Position numbers and translations under genes: made by a program. Positions 18,695 through 26,984 of a DNA stretch of 64,000 bases are shown here, in pieces. The notes below the pieces were generated by a model. That model was not told where the DNA came from and made no database searches. It saw nothing but the letters and a program-made list of their open reading frames with translations. Numbering within the stretch: position 1 is the first letter of the stretch; each line of letters begins with the position of its first letter. The DNA lies in NCBI GenBank assembly GCA_029562645.1, contig JAKQUI010000004.1, positions 62,001-126,000 of the forward strand, written 5' to 3'. The stretch is from Spirochaetota bacterium (lineage in GTDB: Bacteria > Spirochaetota > UBA4802 > JAKQUI01).

Positions 18695-18728
18695 AGACAG
18701 GGCACTGCCCTGTCTCTACGGGGACAAC
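18682..18728. repeat. Perfect palindrome, 23-bp arms with a 1-base centre
   Basis: Bases 18682-18704 are the exact reverse complement of 18706-18728, centred on 18705 (core GTAGAGACAGGGCA, then C, then TGCCCTGTCTCTAC). It covers the stop codon of the glycosyltransferase gene (18692-18694). A further partial copy of its end (GGGGACAACGG) follows directly. The transcript would form a very stable hairpin; there is no T-run directly after, so it is better read as an inserted repeat than as a classic terminator. Confidence 0.85.
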
Positions 18729-18796
18729 GGGGACAACGGACTTGACATTTCCCCCGTGTCCCGGTACCACGGCGGCATCACCATTCGGAAAAACAC

Positions 18797-19801
18797 ATGG
18801 CACGAACCGTAAAAACACGCATCCTCCCGCAGGAGGAATACGAGCGTTGGGACGCCTTCGTCGATACATCGCCGCAGGGGAGCCTGTTCAATAAGAGCTG
18901 GTGGCTCTCCACGGTGTCATCCGACTTTTCGATCCTCGCCTGTGAGGACGGGAGCGGGCGCATCATCGGCGGCATCGCGCTCCCGCGCTACTACGGCACG
19001 CTCTACAAGAACCCGCCCATCACCACCGTCCTGGGGGTGCTGCTGGGGGATTTTTCTGATCTGAAGAACGCCACGCGGTATTCGAAAGAGATCGAGATCG
19101 TCGAGGAGATCGTCGCGTCCCTGCCGAGGTTCAGGCTCTTCGACTATGGCTTCAGCTACCACTTCACGAACGCCCTGCCCTTCAAATGGGCCGGGTTCTC
19201 GTTCGATATCGGGTGCACCTATGTGATCGAGGACCTCTCCGCGGTCGATGCGCTCTTCGACGATTTCAAGACGAACATCAAGACCGACGTGCGCAAGGCG
19301 GCGAAAAACGGCGTGTCCATTACCGACGCGCTGACCATCGACGACTTCTACGCGGTGCACCGGATGACCTTCCAGCGGCAGTCGATGGAGGTGAGCTACG
19401 GAAAGGACTTCGTGCTGGGCATCGAACGGACGCTCGCCGCGCGCAATGCGCGAAAGATGCTCTTCGCCGTCGATGAGGCGAAGCGCATCCACGCCGCGGC
19501 CTACATCGTGCACGATGCGCGCTGCGCCTACTACTTCATGGGGGGCGGCGATCCGGCGCTCCGCAATAGCGGCGCGACCTCGCTCGTCATCTGGGAGGCG
19601 ATCCGGTTCGCCGCGACGGTGAGCCGCGAATTCAACTTCGAGGGTTCGTCCGTGCCCTCGATCGAGCGCTTCTTCCGCGCCTTCGGGGGCGAACAGCGGC
19701 CCTACCACATCATCCGCAAGAGCTCGGCCGTTACGCGCATGGCGCTTTCGCTCCTGCGCACGCAGCGCAACCTGATCTACCGCTTCAGGAAGCTTCCCTA
19801 G
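18797..19801 (+). CDS. FemAB/GNAT-fold acyltransferase-like protein
   Basis: The 334-aa protein resembles the FemAB-like double-GNAT proteins found in exopolysaccharide clusters. Its N-terminus (LPQEEYERWDAFVDTSPQGS, SWWLSTVS) and the central F-K-T-N-I-K-T-D-V-R-K-A-A-K-N-G segment are characteristic. Later MGGGDPALRNSGAT and FNFEGSSVPSIERFFRAFGG match the second GNAT half. Such proteins transfer aminoacyl or acyl groups onto amino sugars or peptides. Here it sits between a glycosyltransferase and a deacetylase, which suggests modification of an amino-sugar glycan. The exact substrate cannot be told. Confidence 0.75.
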   Translation: MARTVKTRILPQEEYERWDAFVDTSPQGSLFNKSWWLSTVSSDFSILACEDGSGRIIGGIALPRYYGTLYKNPPITTVLGVLLGDFSDLKNATRYSKEIEIVEEIVASLPRFRLFDYGFSYHFTNALPFKWAGFSFDIGCTYVIEDLSAVDALFDDFKTNIKTDVRKAAKNGVSITDALTIDDFYAVHRMTFQRQSMEVSYGKDFVLGIERTLAARNARKMLFAVDEAKRIHAAAYIVHDARCAYYFMGGGDPALRNSGATSLVIWEAIRFAATVSREFNFEGSSVPSIERFFRAFGGEQRPYHIIRKSSAVTRMALSLLRTQRNLIYRFRKLP

Positions 19802-19813
19802 GCGCCCGCCCCC

Positions 19814-21100
19814 ATGGTCCGCTTGATCACCGATATCGGCGACGGCCCGCGCAGGACGCGGTGCGAATACGCCTTCCGCACCCTGCTCGATGTCGCGGGC
19901 GTTTCGCCGGACAACGCGCTTGCCGTCTCGTACGCGTCGGAACCGCATACCCGCTGCGATGTGTGGATCCGCCCGGAGGGCGCACCCGCGATCGCACGGC
20001 GCCGACGCGGCGCGATCGCCATCGACGATGACATCATCGCCGAATCGTTCGCGCTGCTGTCCTGCGCGGAGGAGTACGGCGGCCGGCGGGACGGCAAGGG
20101 ACGCTTCCTCGCGCGCTTCACCGAACGCGCGGCGATCGACATCCCCGTGGTAAACCGTCACGCCCTCACGCTGAAGCGCGCGCTGGCGCGGGCGGCCCGC
20201 GCGAAGGGGAAGCGGCTCAGGACCGATCCGCGGCGCTTCACCGTAGTCCTCTCGCACGACGTGGACAACATCACCGACAAGAATATCCATGTTTGTTTAC
20301 ACCGGGCAGCGCGCGCGGTGAAGTATCTCCTGCGCGGCAGGATCGCATCGGCCCTGCGCATGGGACTGTTCACGCTGGGCCGACTGTTCGCGCGCGGCAA
20401 TCCCTACGACAACTACGCCGCCTACATCGACCTCGAGCGCCGCTATGGATTTCGCTCAACGTTTTTCATGATCACCGGCGCTGGGGGGCGCTTCGGGGCG
20501 CGCTACTCGATCGCACAGGCCCGGTCGATGCTCGGCGACATCACCGCCGCCGGATGGGAGGTCGGCCTGCACACCAACTATTACTCCTTTCACGATCCGA
20601 AGGCCGTCATCGGCGAGCGGCGCGCCATCGAGGACGCGATCGGCCGCCCCATCGCGGGTTGCCGCAACCACTATCTCATGCTGTCCATCCCCGAATCATG
20701 GCGCGTGATGGTCCGCGCGGGGCTCGTCTACGACAGCAGCGTCGGCTACACCGACGCCATCGGCTTTCGCGCGGGGGTCGCGTATCCGTACCGCCCCTAC
20801 GACATGGCGGCGGAAGCCGCCTTCGACCTCATCGAGATACCCCTCGTGATCATGGACACCGCCGTTCTGGACTACGACGGCGATCGCGAGGCGGCCTGGG
20901 CGCGCATTCAAAAAGTCCTGGACGAAACCAGGGACGTCGGCGGAACTATCGCGGTGAACTTCCACCACCGCGCGCTCTACGACCGCGAGTTCGCGGGCTG
21001 GAACGACATCTACATTCGCATACTCGATTACATTCGCGAGCACAACGGGCGCGGGATCACGGCGTCGATGCTCGTCGGGGAGGTGGTCCATCATGCTTAG
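19814..21100 (+). CDS. Polysaccharide deacetylase (NodB/CE4-like) family protein
   Basis: The 428-aa protein has a CE4-like core from about residue 138: FTVVLSHDVDNITD supplies the Asp-Asp-like first motif, FRSTFFMITG follows, GWEVGLHTNYYSFHD holds the metal-ligand His, and a later NFHHRALYD is a late His motif. An N-terminal ~130-residue region precedes it. It likely removes acetyl groups from an amino-sugar polymer or lipid-linked glycan. The next gene starts 8 bp inside its 3' end, so expression is coupled. There is no signal peptide, so it may act in the cytoplasm or the cluster's membrane assembly. Confidence 0.78.
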   Translation: MVRLITDIGDGPRRTRCEYAFRTLLDVAGVSPDNALAVSYASEPHTRCDVWIRPEGAPAIARRRRGAIAIDDDIIAESFALLSCAEEYGGRRDGKGRFLARFTERAAIDIPVVNRHALTLKRALARAARAKGKRLRTDPRRFTVVLSHDVDNITDKNIHVCLHRAARAVKYLLRGRIASALRMGLFTLGRLFARGNPYDNYAAYIDLERRYGFRSTFFMITGAGGRFGARYSIAQARSMLGDITAAGWEVGLHTNYYSFHDPKAVIGERRAIEDAIGRPIAGCRNHYLMLSIPESWRVMVRAGLVYDSSVGYTDAIGFRAGVAYPYRPYDMAAEAAFDLIEIPLVIMDTAVLDYDGDREAAWARIQKVLDETRDVGGTIAVNFHHRALYDREFAGWNDIYIRILDYIREHNGRGITASMLVGEVVHHA

Positions 21101-22151
21101 GTTCGCGCTGGTCGGCTGCGGGAGGATCGCCAAGCGGCACTCCGAGCTCCTGGGGTTCGGACAGATCGCGGGCGCCGAGCTCGCGGCGGTCTGCGATATC
21201 GTCCCGGAAAAGGCGAAGGCGATCGGCGAGCGCTTTTCGGTGCCGCACTATACGGACATGGACGAGATGATGACGCGCGAGAAGATCGACGCCGTCACGG
21301 TGCTCACCGAGAGCGGACGCCACGCCGAGCACGTCATTCGCCTGGCGAAACACGGCCGGCACATTATCGTGGAGAAGCCCATGGCGCTCACCCTCGACGA
21401 CGCCGACCGCATGATCGCCGCCTGCGCGGAGAACGATATCCGGCTCTTCGTGGTGAAGCAGAACCGCTTCAATGTTCCGGTGCAAAAACTTCGGGGGGCG
21501 CTCGAGGCCGGGCGCTTCGGAACACTGGTTCTGGGGACCGTGCGCGTGCGCTGGTGCCGCACGCAGGCCTACTACGACCAGGACGCCTGGCGCGGCACCT
21601 GGGCGTTCGACGGCGGCGTACTCACCAATCAGGCGAGCCATCACGTGGACCTGCTCGAGTGGATGATGGGCGACGTGGAGAGCGTGTTCGCGAAGGGCAT
21701 CACGGCGCTCGTGAACGTGGAGACCGAGGACACGGCGGTGGTGACGCTCAAGTTTAAAAACGGGGCCCTGGGCGTGATCGAAGCGACCACCGCGGCGCGC
21801 CCGAAGGACCTCGAGGGGTCCATCTCGATATTGGGCGAGCGGGGCACGGTCGAGATCGGCGGCTTCGCGGTGAACGAGATGAAGGTGTGGAACTTCACGG
21901 AGCCGATCGCCGGGGACGACGAGGTGCTCTCGAAGTTCTCCGTGAACCCGCCAAACGTGTACGGCTTCGGGCACCAGGCCTACTACGAGCACGTGGTCGA
22001 TTCGATCTCGAATAACACCAAGCAGCTGGTGGACGGTCTCGAGGGGCGACGGAGCCTGGAGCTCATCTCGGCGATGTACGAATCCATGGAAACGGGCCGC
22101 GAGGTCCTCTTGCGCTTTTCCCCCAACAAGTGCCGTCTGGGCATGCGATGA
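21093..22151 (+). CDS. Gfo/Idh/MocA oxidoreductase, probably UDP-N-acetyl-glucosaminuronate 3-dehydrogenase (WbpB/WlbA-like)
   Basis: The 352-aa protein has the NAD-binding ALVGCGRIAKRH, the EKPMALTLDDAD motif with the conserved Glu-Lys-Pro, and GGVLTNQASHHVDLLEWMMG, the catalytic His region. The QNRF segment and the TTAARPKDLEGS stretch resemble WbpB/WlbA, which oxidise the C3 hydroxyl of UDP-GlcNAcA. The next two genes, an acetyltransferase and a PLP aminotransferase, complete that route. The 6-dehydrogenase (WbpA type) that would make UDP-GlcNAcA is not in the window. The function is inferred from family and neighbours. Confidence 0.8.
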   Translation: MLRFALVGCGRIAKRHSELLGFGQIAGAELAAVCDIVPEKAKAIGERFSVPHYTDMDEMMTREKIDAVTVLTESGRHAEHVIRLAKHGRHIIVEKPMALTLDDADRMIAACAENDIRLFVVKQNRFNVPVQKLRGALEAGRFGTLVLGTVRVRWCRTQAYYDQDAWRGTWAFDGGVLTNQASHHVDLLEWMMGDVESVFAKGITALVNVETEDTAVVTLKFKNGALGVIEATTAARPKDLEGSISILGERGTVEIGGFAVNEMKVWNFTEPIAGDDEVLSKFSVNPPNVYGFGHQAYYEHVVDSISNNTKQLVDGLEGRRSLELISAMYESMETGREVLLRFSPNKCRLGMR

Positions 22152-22741
22152 TCGCGCCGAGCGCCATCATCCATCCCGGCGTTCGCCTGGGCGCCGATGT
22201 GACCGTGGAGGACTTCTGCATCATCGGGGCGCCCTTCCGGGGACAGGCCGGCGAGGAGACGGTGATCGGCGACGGGGCCGTGATCCGCTCGCATACGGTG
22301 ATCTACGCCGGGAACGTGATCGGCGCGGGGTTCCAGACCGGCAACAAGGCGAACATCCGCGAGCTCAACCGCATCGGCGACGACGTGAGCGTGGGGACGC
22401 TCACGGTGATCGAGCACCACGTGACCATCGGCAGCGGCGTGCGCATCCACTCCCAGGTCTTCATCCCCGAGTTCACCGAGCTCATGGACGAGTGCTGGAT
22501 CGGACCGAATGTCGTCATCACCAATGCGCGCTACCCGAAATCCCCCGAGGCCAAACAAAATCTTCGCGGCGCCGTCATCGAACCGAACGCGAAGATCGGC
22601 GCGAACTGCACGCTGCTGCCGGGGGTGCGCGTGGGCGCGGGCTCTCTGGTGGGCGCCGGCAGCGTGGTCACGAAGGACGTCGCGCCGGGGATCATCGCCG
22701 CCGGGAACCCCGCCCGGCGGATCAAGAACATATTTTATTGA
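22148..22741 (+). CDS. Left-handed beta-helix N-acetyltransferase (WbpD/WlbB-like)
   Basis: Started at the ATG at 22148 (ATGA overlap with the oxidoreductase gene) this is a 197-aa protein built of hexapeptide repeats (for example AIIHPGVRLGADVTV and NAKIGANCTLLPGVRVG), ending NPARRIKNIFY. That fold is an LbH trimeric acyltransferase. In the WbpB-WbpE-WbpD route the enzyme acetylates the 3-amino group of the UDP-aminouronate. The gene order here (oxidoreductase, acetyltransferase, aminotransferase) fits. Confidence 0.85.
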   Translation: MIAPSAIIHPGVRLGADVTVEDFCIIGAPFRGQAGEETVIGDGAVIRSHTVIYAGNVIGAGFQTGNKANIRELNRIGDDVSVGTLTVIEHHVTIGSGVRIHSQVFIPEFTELMDECWIGPNVVITNARYPKSPEAKQNLRGAVIEPNAKIGANCTLLPGVRVGAGSLVGAGSVVTKDVAPGIIAAGNPARRIKNIFY

Positions 22742-22792
22742 CAAATACGCTCCGCCGGCGATCATTCACCTCTTTCGCACAGGGCAATCCAC

Positions 22793-23890
22793 ATGATAAA
22801 ATTTCTCGACCTCGCCAAACAATACCAATCGATTAAGGGCGAAATCGACGCCGCGATCGGCGCGGTCATCGCCGACACCTCGTTTATCGGCGGCGCGCAC
22901 CTGCGGCGCTTCGAGGAGGCCTTTGCCGCCTACCAGCGGGCGGAACACTGCGTGGGCGTCGCCAACGGGACCGACGCCATCGAGATCGCGATCGAGGCGC
23001 TGGGCCTCCCGCACGGGAGCGAGATCATCGTCCCCGCGAACAGCTTTATCGCCTCCAGCGAGGCGGTCACGCGCGCCGGGTGCCGCGTCGTCTTCTGCGA
23101 CGCGAACGAGCGGAACTACACCATCGATATCGACGACCTTTCGCGGCGGATCACCCCACAGACGAAGGCGATCATCGCCGTGCATCTCTATGGCCATCCC
23201 TGCGACATGGACGCTCTCCTCGCGATCGCGAAACGGCACGGCCTCTTCGTGATCGAGGATTGCGCGCAAGCGCACGGCGCGGAATACCGGGGGCGGCGCG
23301 TGGGCGCGATCGGCGACATCGGCGCGTTCAGTTTCTACCCGGGCAAGAACCTCGGCGCCTACGGCGACGCCGGCGCGATCGTGACCAACGATGCGGCGCT
23401 CGCCCGCCGCTGCCGTATGATCGCCAATCATGGCCGCGTCGAGAAGTATAACCATGAGTTCGAGGGCCGCAACTCCCGCCTCGACGGCCTGCAGGCGGCC
23501 GTCCTGTCCGTGAAGCTCGCCCATCTCGACGAGTGGACCGCGCGCCGCATCGCGATCGCCGACTACTACCTCGAGCACCTGCGCGATGTTCCGTTCATCA
23601 CGCTGCCGGAGCGCGCGGAGTGGGCGCGGCAGGTGTACCACCTGTTCGTGATCCGCTCCGAGCACCGCGACGCGCTCCAGGCGCACCTGAAGGCGGGCGG
23701 CGTCGAAACGGGGATCCACTATCCCATCGCCCTGCCGAAGCTCGCCGCGTACCGCTATCTGAACCAGCACGGCGAAGCGTTGTTCGCCAATTGCGCGGAC
23801 TCCACGCTCCTGAGCATCCCCATGGGCGAGCACCTGGAACCGGAGGACGCGCGGACGGTCGTCGAGCGCATCAAGGCCTTCAGCCCATGA
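22793..23890 (+). CDS. DegT/DnrJ/EryC1/StrS aminotransferase (WbpE/WlbC-like)
   Basis: The 365-aa PLP-dependent sugar aminotransferase starts MIKFLDLAKQYQSIK. It has the GVANGTDAIEIAIEALGL phosphate-binding segment, IEDCAQAHGAEY with the PLP-ring Asp, and the Schiff-base lysine in FSFYPGKNLGAYGDAG. The C-terminal HYPIALPKLAAY is typical. In this context it would install the 3-amino group on the keto-sugar made by the upstream oxidoreductase. The stop overlaps the start of the following glycosyltransferase gene. Confidence 0.9.
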   Translation: MIKFLDLAKQYQSIKGEIDAAIGAVIADTSFIGGAHLRRFEEAFAAYQRAEHCVGVANGTDAIEIAIEALGLPHGSEIIVPANSFIASSEAVTRAGCRVVFCDANERNYTIDIDDLSRRITPQTKAIIAVHLYGHPCDMDALLAIAKRHGLFVIEDCAQAHGAEYRGRRVGAIGDIGAFSFYPGKNLGAYGDAGAIVTNDAALARRCRMIANHGRVEKYNHEFEGRNSRLDGLQAAVLSVKLAHLDEWTARRIAIADYYLEHLRDVPFITLPERAEWARQVYHLFVIRSEHRDALQAHLKAGGVETGIHYPIALPKLAAYRYLNQHGEALFANCADSTLLSIPMGEHLEPEDARTVVERIKAFSP

Positions 23891-25173
23891 CCCGCGTCGT
23901 GCTCATCTGCTCGTTCTACGCGCCGGAGCTCGGGGCGGCGGTGAACCGCGTGCGCGAATATTCCCGCGCCTTCATGCGGGAGCCCTCGGTCGACTATCGC
24001 GTGATCACCTCCTTTCCCACCTACCCGACCGGCGTCAAGCCGCACCGCTATCGACGCAAAATTCAAACCTCGGAGACGGGCGAGTTCGGCGAGCCCGTGA
24101 CGAGGCTGTATACGACGAACTGGTCGAAGGCCTTCGTGTCGAAGCTCGGAAACCAGCTCATGTTCGCCTTCATGCTGGGTCAGTACTGCCTGCGCTTCCT
24201 GTTCCTGCGCAACACCGTGTTCATCGTTTCCTCACCGTCATTTTTCGCCATCATCCCCGTCTATCTCCTCTCGCTCGTGCGGCGCTGCGACTACGTCCTC
24301 GACGTCCGCGATCCCTATCCGGTGAGCCTCTTCGAGCTAAGCGGCCTGGTGAAGCGCGATTCGCTTCCGGGCAGGATCCTGCTCGCGCTCGAGGCTCGTT
24401 TCTACCGCCGGGCGCGCCGGGTGTTCACCGTGAGCGAGAGCATCATCGACTTCATCATGGCGTCCAATCCTCGCATCGCGGCGCGCGGCATCGGGCGTGA
24501 GCGCTTCGGCGTCATCTACAACGGGGTCTCGGCGGACTTCATCGGATTTGGCGCTGACGAGGCGCACCGGCGGGAGATCGCCGCGCGCTACCGCGGGAGG
24601 TTCGTCGTCCTGTTCAGCGGAACCATGGGCAAGGCGGAAGACATCGAGGCGGTGCTGGAGGCCGCGGCGATCCTGGAGCACACCCATCCGAAGATGCTCT
24701 TCCTGTTCGTCGGTGACGGCGAAAAGCGCGGGATGGTGGCCGCGCACGCGGCGCGGCTGCGCAATGTCGCGCTCGTCGATCCGGTGTCCCACCGTGCGGT
24801 GGCCGCGTACATCCGGGTCGCGAACGTCGGCCTGTCCATCCGCCATCCCTCGCCGCTCGAGGCGACCGCGCTCCCGGTGAAGATATTCGAATACCTGGCG
24901 ATGGGGCTTCCGGTGATCTACGGCGGCGGCGGCGAGGCCGAACGGGTCATCGCCGGCGCCCGGGGCGGCATCGCGCTCGAGACGACAAGCGGCGCCGCGC
25001 TCGCAGCCGCGCTTCGCACCGTGCATGCGAGAAAAACAACGCTGCGCGTCAACCGCGAATACATCATCCGGAACTTCTCGCGTGAGACGCAGGCGAAAAA
25101 AATGGTGGCGGAGATCGTATCCCCGCACTCTCCTCCGTGCGCTCGAGACAATGCGGCGGGAACACGCGCGTAA
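23887..25173 (+). CDS. Family 4 (GT-B) glycosyltransferase, WbuB-like
   Basis: The 428-aa protein starts at 23887, overlapping the aminotransferase stop (ATGA). The N-terminal domain begins VVLICSFYAPELGAAVNRV, with LDVRDPYP in the middle as in WbuB-type transferases. The C-terminal domain has LFSGTMGKAEDIEAVLEA, FLFVGDGEKR and the EX7E-like acceptor region SPLEATALPVKIFEYLAMGLP. It likely transfers an amino sugar from UDP-sugar to a lipid-linked glycan. The frame extends upstream inside the previous gene, but that part is not coding. Confidence 0.88.
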   Translation: MTRVVLICSFYAPELGAAVNRVREYSRAFMREPSVDYRVITSFPTYPTGVKPHRYRRKIQTSETGEFGEPVTRLYTTNWSKAFVSKLGNQLMFAFMLGQYCLRFLFLRNTVFIVSSPSFFAIIPVYLLSLVRRCDYVLDVRDPYPVSLFELSGLVKRDSLPGRILLALEARFYRRARRVFTVSESIIDFIMASNPRIAARGIGRERFGVIYNGVSADFIGFGADEAHRREIAARYRGRFVVLFSGTMGKAEDIEAVLEAAAILEHTHPKMLFLFVGDGEKRGMVAAHAARLRNVALVDPVSHRAVAAYIRVANVGLSIRHPSPLEATALPVKIFEYLAMGLPVIYGGGGEAERVIAGARGGIALETTSGAALAAALRTVHARKTTLRVNREYIIRNFSRETQAKKMVAEIVSPHSPPCARDNAAGTRA

Positions 25174-25218
25174 CGCCCCTCTGGGGGCAGTGAAAGAATT
25201 CCATCAAGGACACGGGAC

Positions 25219-26196
25219 ATGAAAAAGAAGATTCTGATGACCGGCGGTTCCGGATTTATCGCATCGCATTTCCACGAGCGCCTCACGGACACGCCCGTCA
25301 ACAACCTGGACCTCGTCGCGCCGGCGCACCCCCTGCACAGCGCGCACATCCAGGGCGACGTGCGCAACCCCGCGGACGTCGAGCGCGCGATCACGGGCTG
25401 CTCGTCCATCATCCATCTAGCCGCGGCGCACCACGACTTCGGGATATCGCGCGAGGAGTACTTCGACGTGAACGAGAACGGCGCGCGCGTCATCTGCGAG
25501 GCGGCGGCGAAACACAAGGTCAGGGACGTTGTCTTCTACTCCAGCGTGGCCGTCTTCGGCGAGGACTACGAAATGACGGTGGACGACACCGAACCGCGCC
25601 CGACGAACGATTACGGCGCCTCCAAGCTCGCCGCCGAGCGGGTGCTGCGCGAATGGGCGCGGGAGGACACAAAACGTCGATTGCTCATCATGCGTCCCGT
25701 CGTGGTATACGGCCCCCGCAACTACGCGAACATGTACAACCTCCTCCGACAGATCGCCTCGGGGAAATACTTCAACATCGGCGCCGGCGGCAACATCAAG
25801 TCCATCGCCTACGTGGAAAACCTGGTCGAGGCGACCCTCTTCCTCGCCGCACGGATGAAGGCGGGCGTCGAGACCTACAGCTATTCGGACGAGCCGCACC
25901 TCTCGAGCCGCGAGATCTCCGACATCATCGCGCGCGCGCTCGGGCGCGGCAGGACGATCACCGTTCCCTACCGGCTTGCGTGGCTGATGGCGCTTCCGTT
26001 CGACGCGCTCATCGCCCTCACGGGAAAAAACCTTCCGGTCTCGACCAACCGCGTGAAGAAATTCTGCACGCAGACCTATCACGACGCCCCCAAAGTCCGC
26101 GCGAGCGGCTTCACCAAGCGGTTCGACAATCCGGCGGGACTCGCGCGGATGGCGCGGTGGTATCTCGATACGCCGTCCGCGCGGGAGCGGCCCTAG
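25219..26196 (+). CDS. NAD-dependent epimerase/dehydratase (extended SDR)
   Basis: The 325-aa protein has the Rossmann motif MTGGSGFIASH, the LAAAHHDFG loop, a YSSVAVFGE catalytic Ser region and the YxxxK site Y-G-A-S-K, then MRPVVVYGPRNYAN. These are typical of nucleotide-sugar 4-epimerases and reductases. The C-terminal part is long and includes a hydrophobic segment (AWLMALPFDALIAL). The ATG follows a weak GGACAC region. It closes the polysaccharide cluster; which sugar it acts on is not evident. Confidence 0.85.
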   Translation: MKKKILMTGGSGFIASHFHERLTDTPVNNLDLVAPAHPLHSAHIQGDVRNPADVERAITGCSSIIHLAAAHHDFGISREEYFDVNENGARVICEAAAKHKVRDVVFYSSVAVFGEDYEMTVDDTEPRPTNDYGASKLAAERVLREWAREDTKRRLLIMRPVVVYGPRNYANMYNLLRQIASGKYFNIGAGGNIKSIAYVENLVEATLFLAARMKAGVETYSYSDEPHLSSREISDIIARALGRGRTITVPYRLAWLMALPFDALIALTGKNLPVSTNRVKKFCTQTYHDAPKVRASGFTKRFDNPAGLARMARWYLDTPSARERP

Positions 26197-26285
26197 AGTT
26201 CGCCGATGTTTGGCATCGCACAGAACGCGCTTCCCTTCACCGACGCCGCGCGCGATGGAGAGGCGCGCGGCGCGGGACGGACGCC

Positions 26286-26876
26286 ATGAACAAGGCCGAG
26301 CGGCGCGAGCTCATCATCCGGCACGCCACGACGCTCTTCGCGGAGAAGGGCTACTACAACGTCTCCGTGACCGACATCATCGACGAATGCCGCATCGTAC
26401 GAAGCACCTTCTACGCGCATTTCCGGAACAAACAGGACATCTTCCGCCTACTGGTGGATCGCTTTTCCGATATTCTCCAGGAGGCGATCCTGGGCATCAA
26501 CATCTCCAAGGCGGACCGCCGGGACGACCTGGTGGGCGCGATCCGCGAGATGTCGCTCGCGCTGGTGGACGCGATCGAGCGCAACCGCGACCTCACGACG
26601 ATCCTGGTGACCGCGCCGCTCGGGCACGACGACGATTTCGACGACAAGGTGAACGAATTCTACGCGAAGATCCTGGGCGCCATCAAGCTCCTCCTGGCTG
26701 AGGGCATGCGCGACGGCACCATCGCGCGGCTCGACGCGGACATCATCTCCTACGCGATCCTGGGCAACATCAAACAGATCGTGCTCCAGTGGATCATCTA
26801 CAGGGACGTTCCGGACATCCGAACGGCGCTGGACGACATCGTCCGCTTCATCCTGTTCGGCATCACCCGCCGGTGA
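26286..26876 (+). CDS. TetR/AcrR family transcriptional regulator
   Basis: The 196-aa protein has an N-terminal TetR helix-turn-helix: RELIIRHATTLFAEKGYYN, then SVTDIIDECRIVRSTFYAHF and NKQDIFRLL (residues about 7-55). The C-terminal ligand domain is all-helical and unassigned. It stands between the polysaccharide cluster and the NCS2 permease on the same strand. Its target could be either, or its own promoter; no clear operator palindrome was found. Confidence 0.87.
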   Translation: MNKAERRELIIRHATTLFAEKGYYNVSVTDIIDECRIVRSTFYAHFRNKQDIFRLLVDRFSDILQEAILGINISKADRRDDLVGAIREMSLALVDAIERNRDLTTILVTAPLGHDDDFDDKVNEFYAKILGAIKLLLAEGMRDGTIARLDADIISYAILGNIKQIVLQWIIYRDVPDIRTALDDIVRFILFGITRR

Positions 26877-26984
26877 TTTTTTTCGCAAATTTCATTTGAT
26901 AATTTTCCGCCGCGCGATCAAATCGGACCGTCGACCGGGGCGGGGCCGCCGCCCGATCGACAATACCGCATGCGGGGTGCCGGC

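Noticed and set aside
26877-26984. Possible purine riboswitch ahead of the NCS2 permease
   Set aside because: The gap is about 100 bases and I could not find the conserved purine aptamer core or a terminator/antiterminator pair.
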